Shown in pieces: positions 35,922-45,814 of a stretch of 64,000 nt of DNA; the first letter of the stretch is position 1, and each line of letters opens with the position of its first letter. The notes under the pieces are model-generated. The model was not told the DNA's origin. It saw nothing but the letters and a program-made list of their open reading frames with translations, and ran no database searches. The DNA comes from Pseudarthrobacter cellobiosi (GTDB lineage Bacteria; Actinomycetota; Actinomycetes; Actinomycetales; Micrococcaceae), in the NCBI RefSeq assembly GCF_023913755.1, contig NZ_JAMXBJ010000036.1, positions 30,738 through 94,737 of the forward strand, given 5' to 3'. A program made the position numbers and the translations under genes.

Positions 35922-36209
35922 ATGCCCAAAGCTTTTCCCGAAGAGTTCCGCCGCGATGTCGTCGCGGTTGCCCGCAAGGGCGAAGCACCCGTCACCCAGA
36001 TCGCCAAGGACTTCGGTGTTTCACCTGCTGCCCTGCACCGCTGGATGAAGATCGCCGACAAAGAGGACGGCGTAGCGTCCGGGGCGGTATCCGATGACGC
36101 CGCGAAGCTGCGGGAGGCGAAAAAGCGCATCCGGCTCCTGGAGCAGGAAGCCGAAGTCATGCGCCGCGCCGTGGCCTATATGTCCCGGGACATCAATCCA
36201 AAAAAATGA
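35922..36209 (+). CDS. IS3-family transposase OrfA
   Basis: A 95-residue helix-turn-helix protein (MPKAFPEEFRRDVVAVARKG, FGVSPAALHRWMKIADKEDG) with a coiled-coil C-terminus (LREAKKRIRLLEQEAEVMRR). Its last codons overlap the start of orfB. The gene itself appears intact though its partner is truncated. ATG 35922 is chosen on the family N-terminus. Confidence 0.85.
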   Translation: MPKAFPEEFRRDVVAVARKGEAPVTQIAKDFGVSPAALHRWMKIADKEDGVASGAVSDDAAKLREAKKRIRLLEQEAEVMRRAVAYMSRDINPKK

Positions 36210-36652
36210 TGTACCCGCTGGTCCGCGAGCTGGCTGCCAGGGACGCCCCGGTTCGGGTTCCCGTGGCAGTGTCCTGCCGGGTACTGAATTTTTCCAGACA
36301 GGCCTACTACCAGTGGGCCGCAAACCCTGTCCCTGCCCGGGACTGGGAAGAAGCGCACCTGATCAACGCCGCCATCGATCACCACCGCGACGATCCTGCC
36401 TTCGGTTACCGGTTCATCGCTGATGAGATCAACGCCGGACCCAGTGCCGTGGCCAGCGAACGCCGAATCTGGCGGCTGTGCTCCCAGAACGGAATCCTCT
36501 CGGTGATCCACCGCCGGCGCCGGTCAGGGATCAAGGCCGGCCCGCCGGTCCATGATGACCTCATCGAGCGGGACTTCAGCGCCACGGCCCCGAATCGGAA
36601 GTGGCTGACGGACATCACCGAGCACCACACCGCTTCAGAACCTCTTGCCTAA
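36206..36652 (+). pseudogene. IS3-family transposase OrfB, truncated
   Basis: The 148 codons cover the HTH_21 region (HLINAAIDHHRDDPAFGYRF, ASERRIWRLCSQNGILS) and reach only the first catalytic aspartate (KWLTDITEHH). The rest of the DDE core is absent and the frame ends in an unrelated tail. The break puts foreign sequence directly upstream of the MinD-like gene, removing its natural 5' neighbourhood. Confidence 0.88.
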
Positions 36653-36670
36653 ACATCCTGGGGGACAGAT

Positions 36671-38029
36671 ATGCCCGATCCAGCGGACCAGAACGCACGC
36701 GCTCATGCAGAGGATGCAGGGCAGCCGCAGCTGCGTCGTCGTGACCTTCGTCGTGCCGACGGCGAGCTGATGGATGCCCGGACAGGAACCATGCCAGTTA
36801 TACCGCCCACCCCTTCCAGCCAGCCCGACGCCGGCAAGCCCGTGATACGCCGGACGTCGTGGGCGGAGGCAGCGGCAGCGGCCGACGCCGGTCAACCAGC
36901 CACGCACGCCCCGGCGCCTTCCCGCGCGCCCGCCTCCGCCCCGGGCGCCGAACAGCAGACTGCCGAACAGGACTCAAGTACCTCTGCCTCGGCCGGGCCT
37001 GCCGCGGAGGCCGCGCCGGCGCCGTCGGACGCTCCTGCCGGAACGCCTGCCTTCCGGCGCGTGCGGCCCACCGTTGCCGACACCATCGCTGACGCCCCGA
37101 TGCCGGACTTCATCAGCTCGCCCGGCTTGTTCGTCAAGGAGCAGAAGCCGCGCCCCGTGGGTGGCTTCCGCGGGGCCATGTACAACCTGACCGGCGGGTC
37201 CTGGAACATGGGCCCCGGGGCCAAGCAGCGCAACGAGGAGGAGTTGGCCCGACGCATCTCGCGCCAGCTGCAGGGCAGTTACAACACAGCTGTGTTAAGT
37301 CTCAAGGGCGGCATCGGCAAGACCTCCACTACGGTGGGCGTGGGCCTGACCCTCGCCGAATACCGCGGGGATGCGCCCTGTGCCATCGATGCAAATCCGG
37401 ACTCGGGCGACCTGGTGGAGCGTGCCCTCGGTGAGGGGATCTACCAGCAGGCAAGCCCGCGCACCATCACGGACCTGCTCAAGAATATTGAGTCTGTGGA
37501 CTCACTCACCGCGCTGGCCCGGTACATGCACCATGCGGGCCGGCTGCACCTGATCGCGGGGGAGCAGGACCCGGAGGTCTCCGACTCGCTCACCGCGGCC
37601 GAGTACCTGCGGATCCGCAAGCTTATCTCCGGCTACTACTCCGTGGCACTGACCGACTGCGGCACCGGCGTGACGCACAACGCCATGAGCGGGATCCTGC
37701 AGTCCGCGGACAATCTGGTGATCGCCGCCGGCTACGCGGTGAGCGGGGCCAAGCGTGCCCGCAGCACCCTGCACTGGCTGGCGAGCCACGGGTACGAGGA
37801 ACTGGCCCGGAACGCGATCGTGGTGATCACGGACAAGGACGAGGTGTCCTCCCGCGTGGACAAGGACGCCATCGAGGAACACCTGTCCGGCATCTGCCGC
37901 GAACTCATCGCGGTCCCGCACGACCGCGGCGTGGCCGACGGCGACCTGGTGACCCTGGACGTGCTCAGGCCCGAGACCCGGCGCGCATACCGGGAGATTG
38001 CTGCGGCGATTGTGGACGGGTACCGGTAG
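36671..38029 (+). CDS. MinD/ParA-like ATPase with disordered N-terminus, copy 1
   Basis: A 452-residue cytosolic protein. The first 130 or so residues are Ala/Pro-rich and probably disordered, starting MPDPADQNARAHAEDAG. A conserved patch PMPDFISSPGLFVKEQKP precedes the ATPase domain, which has the deviant Walker A LKGGIGKTSTTVG near residue 214 and AIDANPDSGDLVER. Such proteins occur near type VII secretion or cell-envelope genes in actinobacteria, but no secretion genes are visible here. GGGGGACA lies upstream of the ATG. A paralogue is at 61130-62545. Confidence 0.88.
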   Translation: MPDPADQNARAHAEDAGQPQLRRRDLRRADGELMDARTGTMPVIPPTPSSQPDAGKPVIRRTSWAEAAAAADAGQPATHAPAPSRAPASAPGAEQQTAEQDSSTSASAGPAAEAAPAPSDAPAGTPAFRRVRPTVADTIADAPMPDFISSPGLFVKEQKPRPVGGFRGAMYNLTGGSWNMGPGAKQRNEEELARRISRQLQGSYNTAVLSLKGGIGKTSTTVGVGLTLAEYRGDAPCAIDANPDSGDLVERALGEGIYQQASPRTITDLLKNIESVDSLTALARYMHHAGRLHLIAGEQDPEVSDSLTAAEYLRIRKLISGYYSVALTDCGTGVTHNAMSGILQSADNLVIAAGYAVSGAKRARSTLHWLASHGYEELARNAIVVITDKDEVSSRVDKDAIEEHLSGICRELIAVPHDRGVADGDLVTLDVLRPETRRAYREIAAAIVDGYR

Positions 38030-38056
38030 GGCACCTGCGGGATCGATGGCGCGTTC

Positions 38057-38530
38057 TTACCGCGTGTCCACATCCTCGAACACCAGGAACGTCTGCGTAT
38101 CGATCACGCCGGGCATGGCCTGCAACTGGTCGAAGATGACCCGCCGCAGGTCGATATTGTCCACAGCGCGGACAAGGAGGATTACATCGAAGTCTCCGCC
38201 CACCAGTGCGACGTGGTGTACCTCCGGTATGGCCGCCAGCTGGTCGCGCAGTTCGCGCCATGAGTGCTGCCTCAACTTCAGGGTGACGTAGGCGGAGGAC
38301 TTGAGGCCCGCCTTGATCGGATCGACGATCGCAGTGAACTTGGCCAGCACCCCCTCGCCCGTGAGCCTGGCGATGCGGGTGTAGGCGTGCGCCCGCGAAA
38401 TGTGGACGTTCTCAGCCACCTGCGTCACGGACATCCTCCCGTCCCGGGTGAGTTCGGCGATGATGCGGCGATCGACGTCGTCCAGCGGCACCTCACCGGG
38501 CTCTCCTTCAAGTCGTGCCAATTCGTCCAC
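38057..38530 (-). CDS. Lrp/AsnC family regulator of the bkd operon, copy 2
   Basis: A 157-residue protein with winged helix (LDDVDRRIIAELTRDGRMSV, VHISRAHAYTRIARL) and an effector-binding RAM domain (VALVGGDFDVILLVRAVDN). It is divergent from the 2-oxoacid dehydrogenase operon, with a 150-bp shared promoter region, the arrangement seen for BkdR-type activators. A close paralogue stands at 9901-10383. Confidence 0.92.
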   Translation of the reverse strand: MDELARLEGEPGEVPLDDVDRRIIAELTRDGRMSVTQVAENVHISRAHAYTRIARLTGEGVLAKFTAIVDPIKAGLKSSAYVTLKLRQHSWRELRDQLAAIPEVHHVALVGGDFDVILLVRAVDNIDLRRVIFDQLQAMPGVIDTQTFLVFEDVDTR

Positions 38531-38604
38531 CGCTCCCGCTCGTTATCCAGATCACATTTCAATTCGTCTTCTAGAGTAGGTCCATCCGGCGGAACCTTCC
38601 ACGA

Positions 38605-38680
38605 TTTGGTGAACTACTGGATACGAAACTTCCTCGAGGGCCATACTGGAACCGACTAGTGGCTACAGAAGGACGGACCA
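38605..38680 (+). promoter_or_regulatory. Promoter-leader of bkdABC
   Basis: The block from GGATACGAAACTTCC through GACTAGTGGCTACAGAAGGA is preserved almost base for base in front of the decayed operon copy at 10455-10526. AAGGAC is the ribosome site for bkdA. The exact -35 and -10 boxes and regulator sites cannot be assigned by eye. Confidence 0.5.
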
Positions 38681-39898
38681 ATGACGATCTCCGCGGACCA
38701 CCCTGCGCCGGACCAGGCCCAGCGTTTGCCGGCTGAAGACGCAGTATCCGAAGCGGTGCGGAAGTTCGGCATCACGGTGGAGGACTACATGCTGCCCGCC
38801 CGGCACCAGATCCAGATGGTGGACCCGGACGGACGGCTCATGGCAGAAAGTGAGCAGGGCACAGAACCCGGCCACGAGTATCCGCTTCCCGCGGATGAGG
38901 AACTGCTGGCCGCTTATGAGCAGCTCGTCGTCGGACGCCGCGTCAACGATCAGAATTCGGCGCTCGTCCGCCAGGGCCGCATGGCCGTGTACCCGTCCAG
39001 CCACGGCCAGGAAGCCTGCCAGGTGGCAGCCGCACTGTGTCTCTCCGACGGCGACTGGCTGTTTCCCACCTACCGGGACGCCGTGGCAGTCATGGCCCGG
39101 GGAGTTGATCCCGTGGAAACCATGACCATCTTCCGCGGAGACTGGCACAGCGGCTACGATCCGGCCAGGCACAAGGTGGGCATCCAGTGCACGCCGCTCA
39201 CCACCCAGCTGCTGCATGGCGTGGGTGTGGCGCACGCGGCAAAGCTCCGCGGCGAAGACACCGTTGTCCTGGCGATGTGCGGGGACGGCGCCACCAGCGA
39301 AGGCGACTTCCATGAGGCCCTGAACTTCGCCGCCGTCTTCCACCTGCCCGTTGTCTTCTTCGTCCAGAACAACAAGTACGCCATCTCGGTGCCGCTGGCG
39401 CACCAGTCCGTGGCGCCGTCGCTCGCCCACAAGGCGGTGGGCTACGGCATGGCCGGCGAGCGGGTGGACGGCAACGACGTGGTGGCCCTCCTCGCCGTGC
39501 TGGACCGGGCAGTGAAGCTCGCACGGGAAGGTTCCGGGCCGCTCCTCGTGGAGGCACACACGTACCGGATGCAGGCACACACCAACGCCGATGATGCCAC
39601 CCGCTACCGGCAGGACAGCGAGGTGGCCGAGTGGCTGGCTAAGGATCCCATCAGCCGGATGAAGACGTACCTCACCGGGCGGGGACTGCTGGACGACGAC
39701 GGCGCCGCGCGGATCGCTGCTCACGCTGAGGACGTTGCCACTCAACTTCGCGAGGGGCTGGGTGAGGACGTTCCGGTGGACCCCCAGGAACTCTTCCGGC
39801 ACGTGTTCTCCGTGCCAACACCACAGCTGAAGGAACAGTCAGCCATGCTGGCTGACGAACTTGCCCGGGAAGCGTCATCTGAGGAGTCGCCGAAATGA
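38681..39898 (+). CDS. bkdA: Branched-chain 2-oxoacid dehydrogenase E1-alpha
   Basis: A 405-residue thiamine-diphosphate enzyme subunit that decarboxylates branched-chain 2-oxoacids (pyruvate is a less likely substrate). Motifs include MAVYPSSHGQEACQVAAAL, FPTYRDAVAVMARG and the diphosphate-binding block GDGATSEGDFHEALNFAAVF ending in VQNN. A phosphorylation-loop-like segment RMQAHTNADDATRY follows. ATG follows AAGGACGGACCA. Its stop overlaps the E1-beta start (ATGA). The alternative annotation is pdhA; the Lrp-type divergent regulator favours bkd. Confidence 0.9.
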   Translation: MTISADHPAPDQAQRLPAEDAVSEAVRKFGITVEDYMLPARHQIQMVDPDGRLMAESEQGTEPGHEYPLPADEELLAAYEQLVVGRRVNDQNSALVRQGRMAVYPSSHGQEACQVAAALCLSDGDWLFPTYRDAVAVMARGVDPVETMTIFRGDWHSGYDPARHKVGIQCTPLTTQLLHGVGVAHAAKLRGEDTVVLAMCGDGATSEGDFHEALNFAAVFHLPVVFFVQNNKYAISVPLAHQSVAPSLAHKAVGYGMAGERVDGNDVVALLAVLDRAVKLAREGSGPLLVEAHTYRMQAHTNADDATRYRQDSEVAEWLAKDPISRMKTYLTGRGLLDDDGAARIAAHAEDVATQLREGLGEDVPVDPQELFRHVFSVPTPQLKEQSAMLADELAREASSEESPK

Positions 39899-41007
39899 GT
39901 CCGACCATCACCACTTCGTCAGAAGCGAACGGCAACGTCAGTGCGGCAACTGCCCGGGCTGCGGCTTCCGCCGCTTCTGTGGCTGAAGCTTCCGGGCCGC
40001 AGGCCGTCACCATGGCCAAGGCCCTCAACACGGCATTGGCTGATGCCATGCACGCCGACCCGTCCGTCCTGGTCTTCGGCGAGGACGTGGGCCTCCTGGG
40101 CGGGGTCTTCCGCATCACCGACGGCCTCACCAGGACGTTCGGGGAGCAGCGCTGCTTCGATACCCCGCTGGCCGAGTCCGGCATTGTGGGCATGGCCGTG
40201 GGCATGGCCATGAACGGGATGCGGCCGGTGGTGGAGATGCAGTTCGATGCGTTCGCGTATCCGGCGTTCCAGCAGATCGTCAGCCACGTGGCCAAGATGC
40301 ACAACCGCACCAGGGGGACCGTGAAACTGCCCATGGTGATCCGGGTTCCCTACGCCGGCGGGATCGGGGGAGTGGAGCACCACTGCGACTCCTCCGAGTC
40401 CTACTACGCCCACACCGCGGGCCTGAAGGTGTTCACGCCCGCCACCGTGGCCGACTCGTACCGGATGCTGCGGGAGGCCATCGACTCGGACGATCCCGTC
40501 ATGTTTATGGAACCGAAGAAGCTCTACTGGTCCAAGGACCTGGTGGACCTAGAGGATCTCCGGGCGCAGCACTTGGCGAACGCGGACGCCGGGGTGTCCT
40601 CGGAAGGCCGTGCCGCCGTCGCCCGGTCCGGGACTGACGCAACGCTCATCGCCTATGGACCGTCGGTGCCCACGGCGCTGGCGGCAGCCGCCGCTGCTGC
40701 CGAGGAGGGGCGCTCCCTGGAAGTCATCGACGTCCGCTCCATCGTTCCGTTCGACGACGAGACGGTGTGCGCGTCCGTCCGTAAGACCGGCCGGGCCGTG
40801 GTGATCGCTGAAGCCCACGGCTTCGCGTCCGTATCCTCCGAGATCGTGGCGCGGGTCCAGGAACGCTGCTTCCACTACCTCGCCGCCCCCATCCGCCGCG
40901 TGACGGGATTTGACGTCCCGTACCCCGCTCCGAAGCTCGAGCACTACTACCTGCCCGGCGTGGACCGCATCCTCGACGCCGTAGACGACCTCCAGTGGGA
41001 GAACTGA
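39895..41007 (+). CDS. bkdB: Branched-chain 2-oxoacid dehydrogenase E1-beta
   Basis: A 370-residue transketolase-like beta subunit that pairs with E1-alpha. It has an Ala/Ser-rich N-terminal extension of about 38 residues, then [38 protein letters not shown], the [18 protein letters not shown] helix, and MPVVEMQFD-type and [19 protein letters not shown] segments. The C-terminal domain (LEVIDVRSIVPFDDETV) is complete. Starts within the E1-alpha stop; E2 follows after 2 bp. Confidence 0.92.
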   Translation: MSPTITTSSEANGNVSAATARAAASAASVAEASGPQAVTMAKALNTALADAMHADPSVLVFGEDVGLLGGVFRITDGLTRTFGEQRCFDTPLAESGIVGMAVGMAMNGMRPVVEMQFDAFAYPAFQQIVSHVAKMHNRTRGTVKLPMVIRVPYAGGIGGVEHHCDSSESYYAHTAGLKVFTPATVADSYRMLREAIDSDDPVMFMEPKKLYWSKDLVDLEDLRAQHLANADAGVSSEGRAAVARSGTDATLIAYGPSVPTALAAAAAAAEEGRSLEVIDVRSIVPFDDETVCASVRKTGRAVVIAEAHGFASVSSEIVARVQERCFHYLAAPIRRVTGFDVPYPAPKLEHYYLPGVDRILDAVDDLQWEN

Positions 41008-41009
41008 CC

Positions 41010-42458
41010 ATGAGTGAACCGAAAGTATTCCTGCTGCCCGACCTCGGCGAAGGCCTGACCGAAGCCGAGCTGGTCAACTGGCTTGTGTCTGTGGGGGATG
41101 AGATCCGGGTGGACCAGCCCATCGCCGAAGTGGAGACGGCCAAGTCCATGGTGGAAGTCCCGTCCCCGTACGCCGGCACTGTCACGGTGCTCCATGGCGA
41201 ACCAGGCCAGACGCTGGATGTGGGCAAACCGCTGATCTCGGTGCTTCCGGTGGGTGCGCCGACGCCGGTGGTTGAGCCTGGCTCGGTGGTTGAGCCTGTC
41301 GAAACTGAGCCTGCCGAAACCGGTGCCGCGGCTACCTACCGCGAGGAGGAGAAGGCCGGTTCCGGAAACGTGCTGATCGGGTATGGAACGCCCGGCGGCG
41401 GTGGCGCTGCCCGGCGAACCAGGGCCCCCCGCGTGGGTTCGGCGAGCTCAACCAACGACCATCCGGTGATTGAGCCTGACGCCCAGAAGGCGGCCGATGA
41501 CCTGCTGCTGCTCCGCACGAGGGTCCCGGGCAAGCTAGGCGCGGTCATTTCACCGCTCGTCCGGCGCATGGCCCGGGAACACGGCGTGGACCTCGGCGAC
41601 ATTCACGGGTCCGGGGACAGTGGGCTGATCATGCGCAGGGACGTTGAGGCGGTCATCCATCCGGCGGTTGAGGTTTCGACAGGCTCAACCACCGAACGCC
41701 CGGTGGTTGAGCCCGTCGAAACCCAGGGGGCTGTCGATTCCCGCACTGGCCTGGGCATTTCGTCCCGGACGCCCGTCAAAGGTGTCCGCAAGGCCGTGTC
41801 CGCCAACATGTCCCGCAGCCGTGCGGAGATCCCTGAGGCCACGGTCTGGGTTGACGTCGATGCCACGGCGCTGGTGGAACTCCGGGCAGGCCTCAAGAAG
41901 TCCGATCCGCACAATACCCCGGGTCTCCTCGCGTTCATCGCGCGTTTTGTCACGGCCGGGTTAAAACGATTCCCGGACCTGAACACCCGCATCGAAACTG
42001 CTGCCGACGGCTCCCAGGAGATCGTTGGCTTTGCCGGCATCAACCTGGGCTTCGCCGCCCAGACGGACCGCGGACTGATGGTCCCTTCGATCCGCAACGC
42101 GGACAAACTCAGTGCCCGCGAACTGGACGCGGAGATCCGCCGACTTACCGCCATCGTACGCGAGGGCAAGGCGACGCCGGAGCAGCTGGGCAGCGGCACG
42201 TTCACGCTGAACAACTACGGCGTTTTCGGCGTGGACGGTTCCGCAGCCATCATTAACCACCCCGAGGTGGCAATCCTCGGAGTTGGCCGGATCATCGACA
42301 AGCCGTGGGTGGCGGACGGGGAACTCGCGGTCCGCAAGGTCACCGAACTGACGCTCACGTTCGATCACCGCGTGTGCGACGGCGGCGCAGCAGCCGGGTT
42401 CCTCCGGTTCGTGGCCGATGCCATTGAGAAGCCGACGTCCATCCTCGCCGACATATAG
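41010..42458 (+). CDS. bkdC: 2-oxoacid dehydrogenase E2 dihydrolipoamide acyltransferase
   Basis: A 482-residue E2. Order: lipoyl domain (residues 1-80, lipoyl lysine in [12 protein letters not shown]), a linker, the peripheral-subunit-binding domain (ISPLVRRMAREHGVDLGDIHG near residue 175), a second linker, and the catalytic domain (GTFTLNNYGVFGVDGSA and DHRVCDGG). It accepts the acyl group from E1 onto its lipoyl arm and passes it to CoA. Both linkers contain copies of a GGTTGAGCCTGTCGAAAC-type repeat that translate as VVEPVET. ATG 41010 follows the E1-beta stop by 2 bp. Confidence 0.92.
   Translation: MSEPKVFLLPDLGEGLTEAELVNWLVSVGDEIRVDQPIAEVETAKSMVEVPSPYAGTVTVLHGEPGQTLDVGKPLISVLPVGAPTPVVEPGSVVEPVETEPAETGAAATYREEEKAGSGNVLIGYGTPGGGGAARRTRAPRVGSASSTNDHPVIEPDAQKAADDLLLLRTRVPGKLGAVISPLVRRMAREHGVDLGDIHGSGDSGLIMRRDVEAVIHPAVEVSTGSTTERPVVEPVETQGAVDSRTGLGISSRTPVKGVRKAVSANMSRSRAEIPEATVWVDVDATALVELRAGLKKSDPHNTPGLLAFIARFVTAGLKRFPDLNTRIETAADGSQEIVGFAGINLGFAAQTDRGLMVPSIRNADKLSARELDAEIRRLTAIVREGKATPEQLGSGTFTLNNYGVFGVDGSAAIINHPEVAILGVGRIIDKPWVADGELAVRKVTELTLTFDHRVCDGGAAAGFLRFVADAIEKPTSILADI
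41266..41321 (+). repeat. Three tandem GTTGAGCCTG-type repeat units in the first E2 linker
   Basis: CCGGTGGTTGAGCCTG (41266), CGGTGGTTGAGCCTGTCGAAAC (41284) and TGAGCCTGCCGAAACC (41306) follow one another in frame. They add VVEP and VVEPVETEPAET to the linker. The motif has the look of a dispersed palindromic element. Confidence 0.7.
41672..41723. repeat. Inverted repeat inside the second E2 linker
   Basis: A 23-base arm (starting GGTTTCGACAGGCTCAACC) at 41672-41694 and its near-perfect reverse complement at 41701-41723 flank a 6-base loop; one mismatch is visible. It is in frame and encodes STGSTTERPVVEPVET. A degenerate pair also lies near 41434-41478. Confidence 0.75.
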
Positions 42459-42660
42459 GTGGCCTTGGTGGACGAAACCGCAGAGCTGTTGGGCGAGCAC
42501 CTGAAGCAATGGAGAATCGTGCTTGGCCTCAGAGCTGGCCGCGGACCGGGCCAATCTCTCCATGCCCACACTGCGCCGCCTTGATCGCGGCGACACGGGC
42601 GTCAGGCTGGGAAGCGTCCTGGCCCTGACATGCGCGCAGCTGCCAGGTTTCGTCCCAGTT
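42459..42660 (+). pseudogene. XRE-type helix-turn-helix regulator, frameshifted
   Basis: The N-terminal part VDETAELLGEHLKQWRIVLG begins at a GTG right after the E2 stop. The second part, ASELAADRANLSMPTLRRLD, is in another frame, so a few bases are missing between them near 42525. Together they would form the helix-turn-helix of a Cro/CI-like regulator. The loss may be a deletion between short GGCCTC repeats. Confidence 0.7.
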
Positions 42661-42690
42661 GCAAGCAGAACGGCCCTACCCTCAGTTGTA

Positions 42691-43104
42691 TCAATGGGCA
42701 GTGTCTCCCAGCAGCCAGCTCATTGCTTCGCTCCTGTAAGTGAAGAACTTCGTGGGGGCATGGGGCGCGTTGATGCCAAGGAAAAAGTTAGCAATGACTC
42801 GATCTACCGGGCTGGAACCGAGTAGGGCGATCCGTGAAGCCGCGCACGGGATGGACCATACGGCGCGCGCTTCGCGGCTGACAGTTTCCGTAGCAGCCAT
42901 ATCGACCAGCATGGGATGATCGACGCCGTTGCAGACCTCGTTGACCATCGCCATCGCTGCCCTGGCGTCGGCTACGTCGATTTTGGCGTGGGGCGTCCAG
43001 ATTAGATGGACGATACCGTCGCCTCGGAGCTCGACAGAGCCTTTTCCTCCTTCTAGTGGAGTTCGCCGCACTCGATGGCCTTCCGTATTGGTTCTGGACC
43101 CCAT
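42691..43104 (-). CDS. STAS/SEC14-like domain protein, unknown function
   Basis: A 137-residue protein if ATG 43104 is used (a longer start at 43158 is possible). The sequence VHLIWTPHAKIDVADARAAMAMVNE, with HPMLVDMAATETVSREARA, resembles actinobacterial anti-sigma-antagonist-like proteins of the DUF7793 type. The end is FFTYRSEAMSWLLG, typical of that group. It stands alone on the minus strand. No ligand is known. Confidence 0.7.
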   Translation of the reverse strand: MGSRTNTEGHRVRRTPLEGGKGSVELRGDGIVHLIWTPHAKIDVADARAAMAMVNEVCNGVDHPMLVDMAATETVSREARAVWSIPCAASRIALLGSSPVDRVIANFFLGINAPHAPTKFFTYRSEAMSWLLGDTAH

Positions 43105-43352
43105 GATAGTCGGCACCAACGCGGCTGCTACACCGGCCCCGGCGGATGCCGGAAGCACGGCCTGTACTTCTCACGGACCCTTCCCCGCAAGCCTCTCCGA
43201 TGCGAACTGCGGCCCGGAGGGGCAGACCAAAATAGTCCTGCGGTCAGGGGATCGGTTCTGATACGAAGGCCCGCACCCCATCACCTGGCTTATCTGGCCA
43301 GACTCAACCCGGGCACAGGCTTCTCTGCATTTTGCACGTGCCTACACTTTGG

Positions 43353-43778
43353 TCAGTTGGAGATGCCTTTTGCATCGCTGAGCCCGGCGAGGGCTTTGCG
43401 GAGTCGGGCATCGGCGTCGTCCGCGACCTCCCGGACGGCCGGGCTGTCGCTGAGCTGGACCATGGTTTGTGGGTCGATGGCGTCGATGGTGGTTTCGTGC
43501 GCGTTCTTGCCTCGTCTGACAACGACATTGCATGGAAGCAGCGCACCGAGTTCCGGCTCGGCTGCGAGGGCGCGGCTCGCCAGGGTGGGGTTGCAGGCGC
43601 CGAGGATTACATAGTCGCCGATGGCGTCGGCGGCCTCGGTGCCGAGTTTGGCTTCAAACGTGGAGCGGACGTCGATTTCCGTCAGTATGCCAAAGCCTTG
43701 TTCACCGAGCGCCTCGCGGGTGCGCTGGACAGCGTCCTCCCAGGACAGCGGGACGGTAACAGTGTGGGTATAGCTCAT
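43353..43778 (-). CDS. DUF302 domain protein
   Basis: A 141-residue protein starting MSYTHTVTVPLSWEDAVQRT. It carries FGILTEIDVRSTFEAKLG and YVILGACNPTLASRALAAEPELGALLPCNVVV, characteristic of DUF302. Two cysteines in the core (GACNP, LPCNV) are family-typical. It lies 109 bp downstream of the CstR-type repressor gene on the same strand, so it may be co-regulated by persulfide. Biochemical role unknown. Confidence 0.88.
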   Translation of the reverse strand: MSYTHTVTVPLSWEDAVQRTREALGEQGFGILTEIDVRSTFEAKLGTEAADAIGDYVILGACNPTLASRALAAEPELGALLPCNVVVRRGKNAHETTIDAIDPQTMVQLSDSPAVREVADDADARLRKALAGLSDAKGISN

Positions 43779-43887
43779 GAGCCTGCTCCTCATATGTCGT
43801 TACAGATACGGCCGATTCAGGTTGGGGGCCGCGCCGGGGCAGTTTGGGGGGAAACTGCCCCGGCACGGGGTCTGGGGTCCCTGCTTT

Positions 43888-44882
<995 letters not shown>

Positions 44883-44886
<4 letters not shown>

Positions 44887-45782
44887 CCGCCACCCTGATC
44901 CTGGTCCTTGCCCTGTCTGTAGTGATCGGGCTCTCGCTCGGCGTCCTGGGCGGCGGCGGATCGATCCTGACCGTCCCGATCCTGGTCTACGTGGCCGGGT
45001 TCGATGCCAAGGAAGCCATCGCCGCTTCGCTCTTCGTCGTCGGCGTCACCTCCGCTGTCAGCGTGCTCAGCCACGCCCGCGGGGGCAGGGTGATGTGGCG
45101 GACGGGCCTGATCTTCGGCGCAGCCGGGATGGCGGGCGCGTTCGTCGGCGGCCTCCTGGGCGGACATATCCCGGGCCAGGTCCTGCTCATCGCCTTTGCG
45201 GTCATGATGGTGGCCACGTCCGTGGCCATGCTTCGCGGCCGGAAGAAAAAGTCCGACGACGGCGCCACGCCGGTCAAGCATGAACTACCCCTGGGCAGGG
45301 TGCTGCTGGACGGGGCCGTCGTCGGGCTCGTGACCGGCCTGGTCGGCGCGGGCGGCGGATTCCTTGTGGTCCCGGCCCTGGCACTCCTGGGCGGCCTGCC
45401 GATGTCAGTTGCCGTCGGCACGTCGCTGGTAGTCATCGCCATGAAGTCCTTCGCGGGGCTCGCCGGATACCTCACCACCGTGCAGCTGGACTGGGGCATT
45501 ACCCTCGGCGTGACTGCTGCTGCCATCGTCGGTACCCTTGCCGGCTCCAAGCTGGCCGGACGTATCCCGGAAGCTGCGCTGCGGAAGGCCTTCGGCTGGT
45601 TTGTCCTCGCGATGGGAACCTTCGTCCTTGTCCAGCAGGCCCCAGCCGACCTGAGGTGGTTCATCACCGCCGGCGTCGCAGCCCTGACGGCAGCGACCGC
45701 CGGCGTCTGCTGGTTCTTCATCAGCTCCTGCCCCCTGCGCAACCGTAGCGGCCGGCGTCGAAACGTTCCCTCCCCCGCCTGA
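44883..45782 (+). CDS. TauE/SafE-family sulfite or organosulfonate exporter
   Basis: A 299-residue membrane protein with about eight helices and the repeated family motif (LGVLGGGGSILTVPILVYVAG near the N-terminus and LVGAGGGFLVVPALALLGG mid-protein). The TauE/SafE permeases move sulfur-containing anions; in cst-type operons they are thought to export sulfite or thiosulfate. ATGA overlap with the rhodanese gene. The tail ends in a basic cytoplasmic stretch. Confidence 0.92.
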
Positions 45783-45814
45783 ACCCCACCATCACCCCAA
45801 GCAAGGAGAACACC

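Larger units (their letters stand above)
35800..36652 (+). mobile_element. Truncated IS3-family element
   Basis: A complete orfA and about the first half of orfB are present, then homology stops at about 36645, about 25 bp before the MinD-like gene start. The left end lies somewhere around 35800-35830 but was not defined. The right end is lost. Confidence 0.75.
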
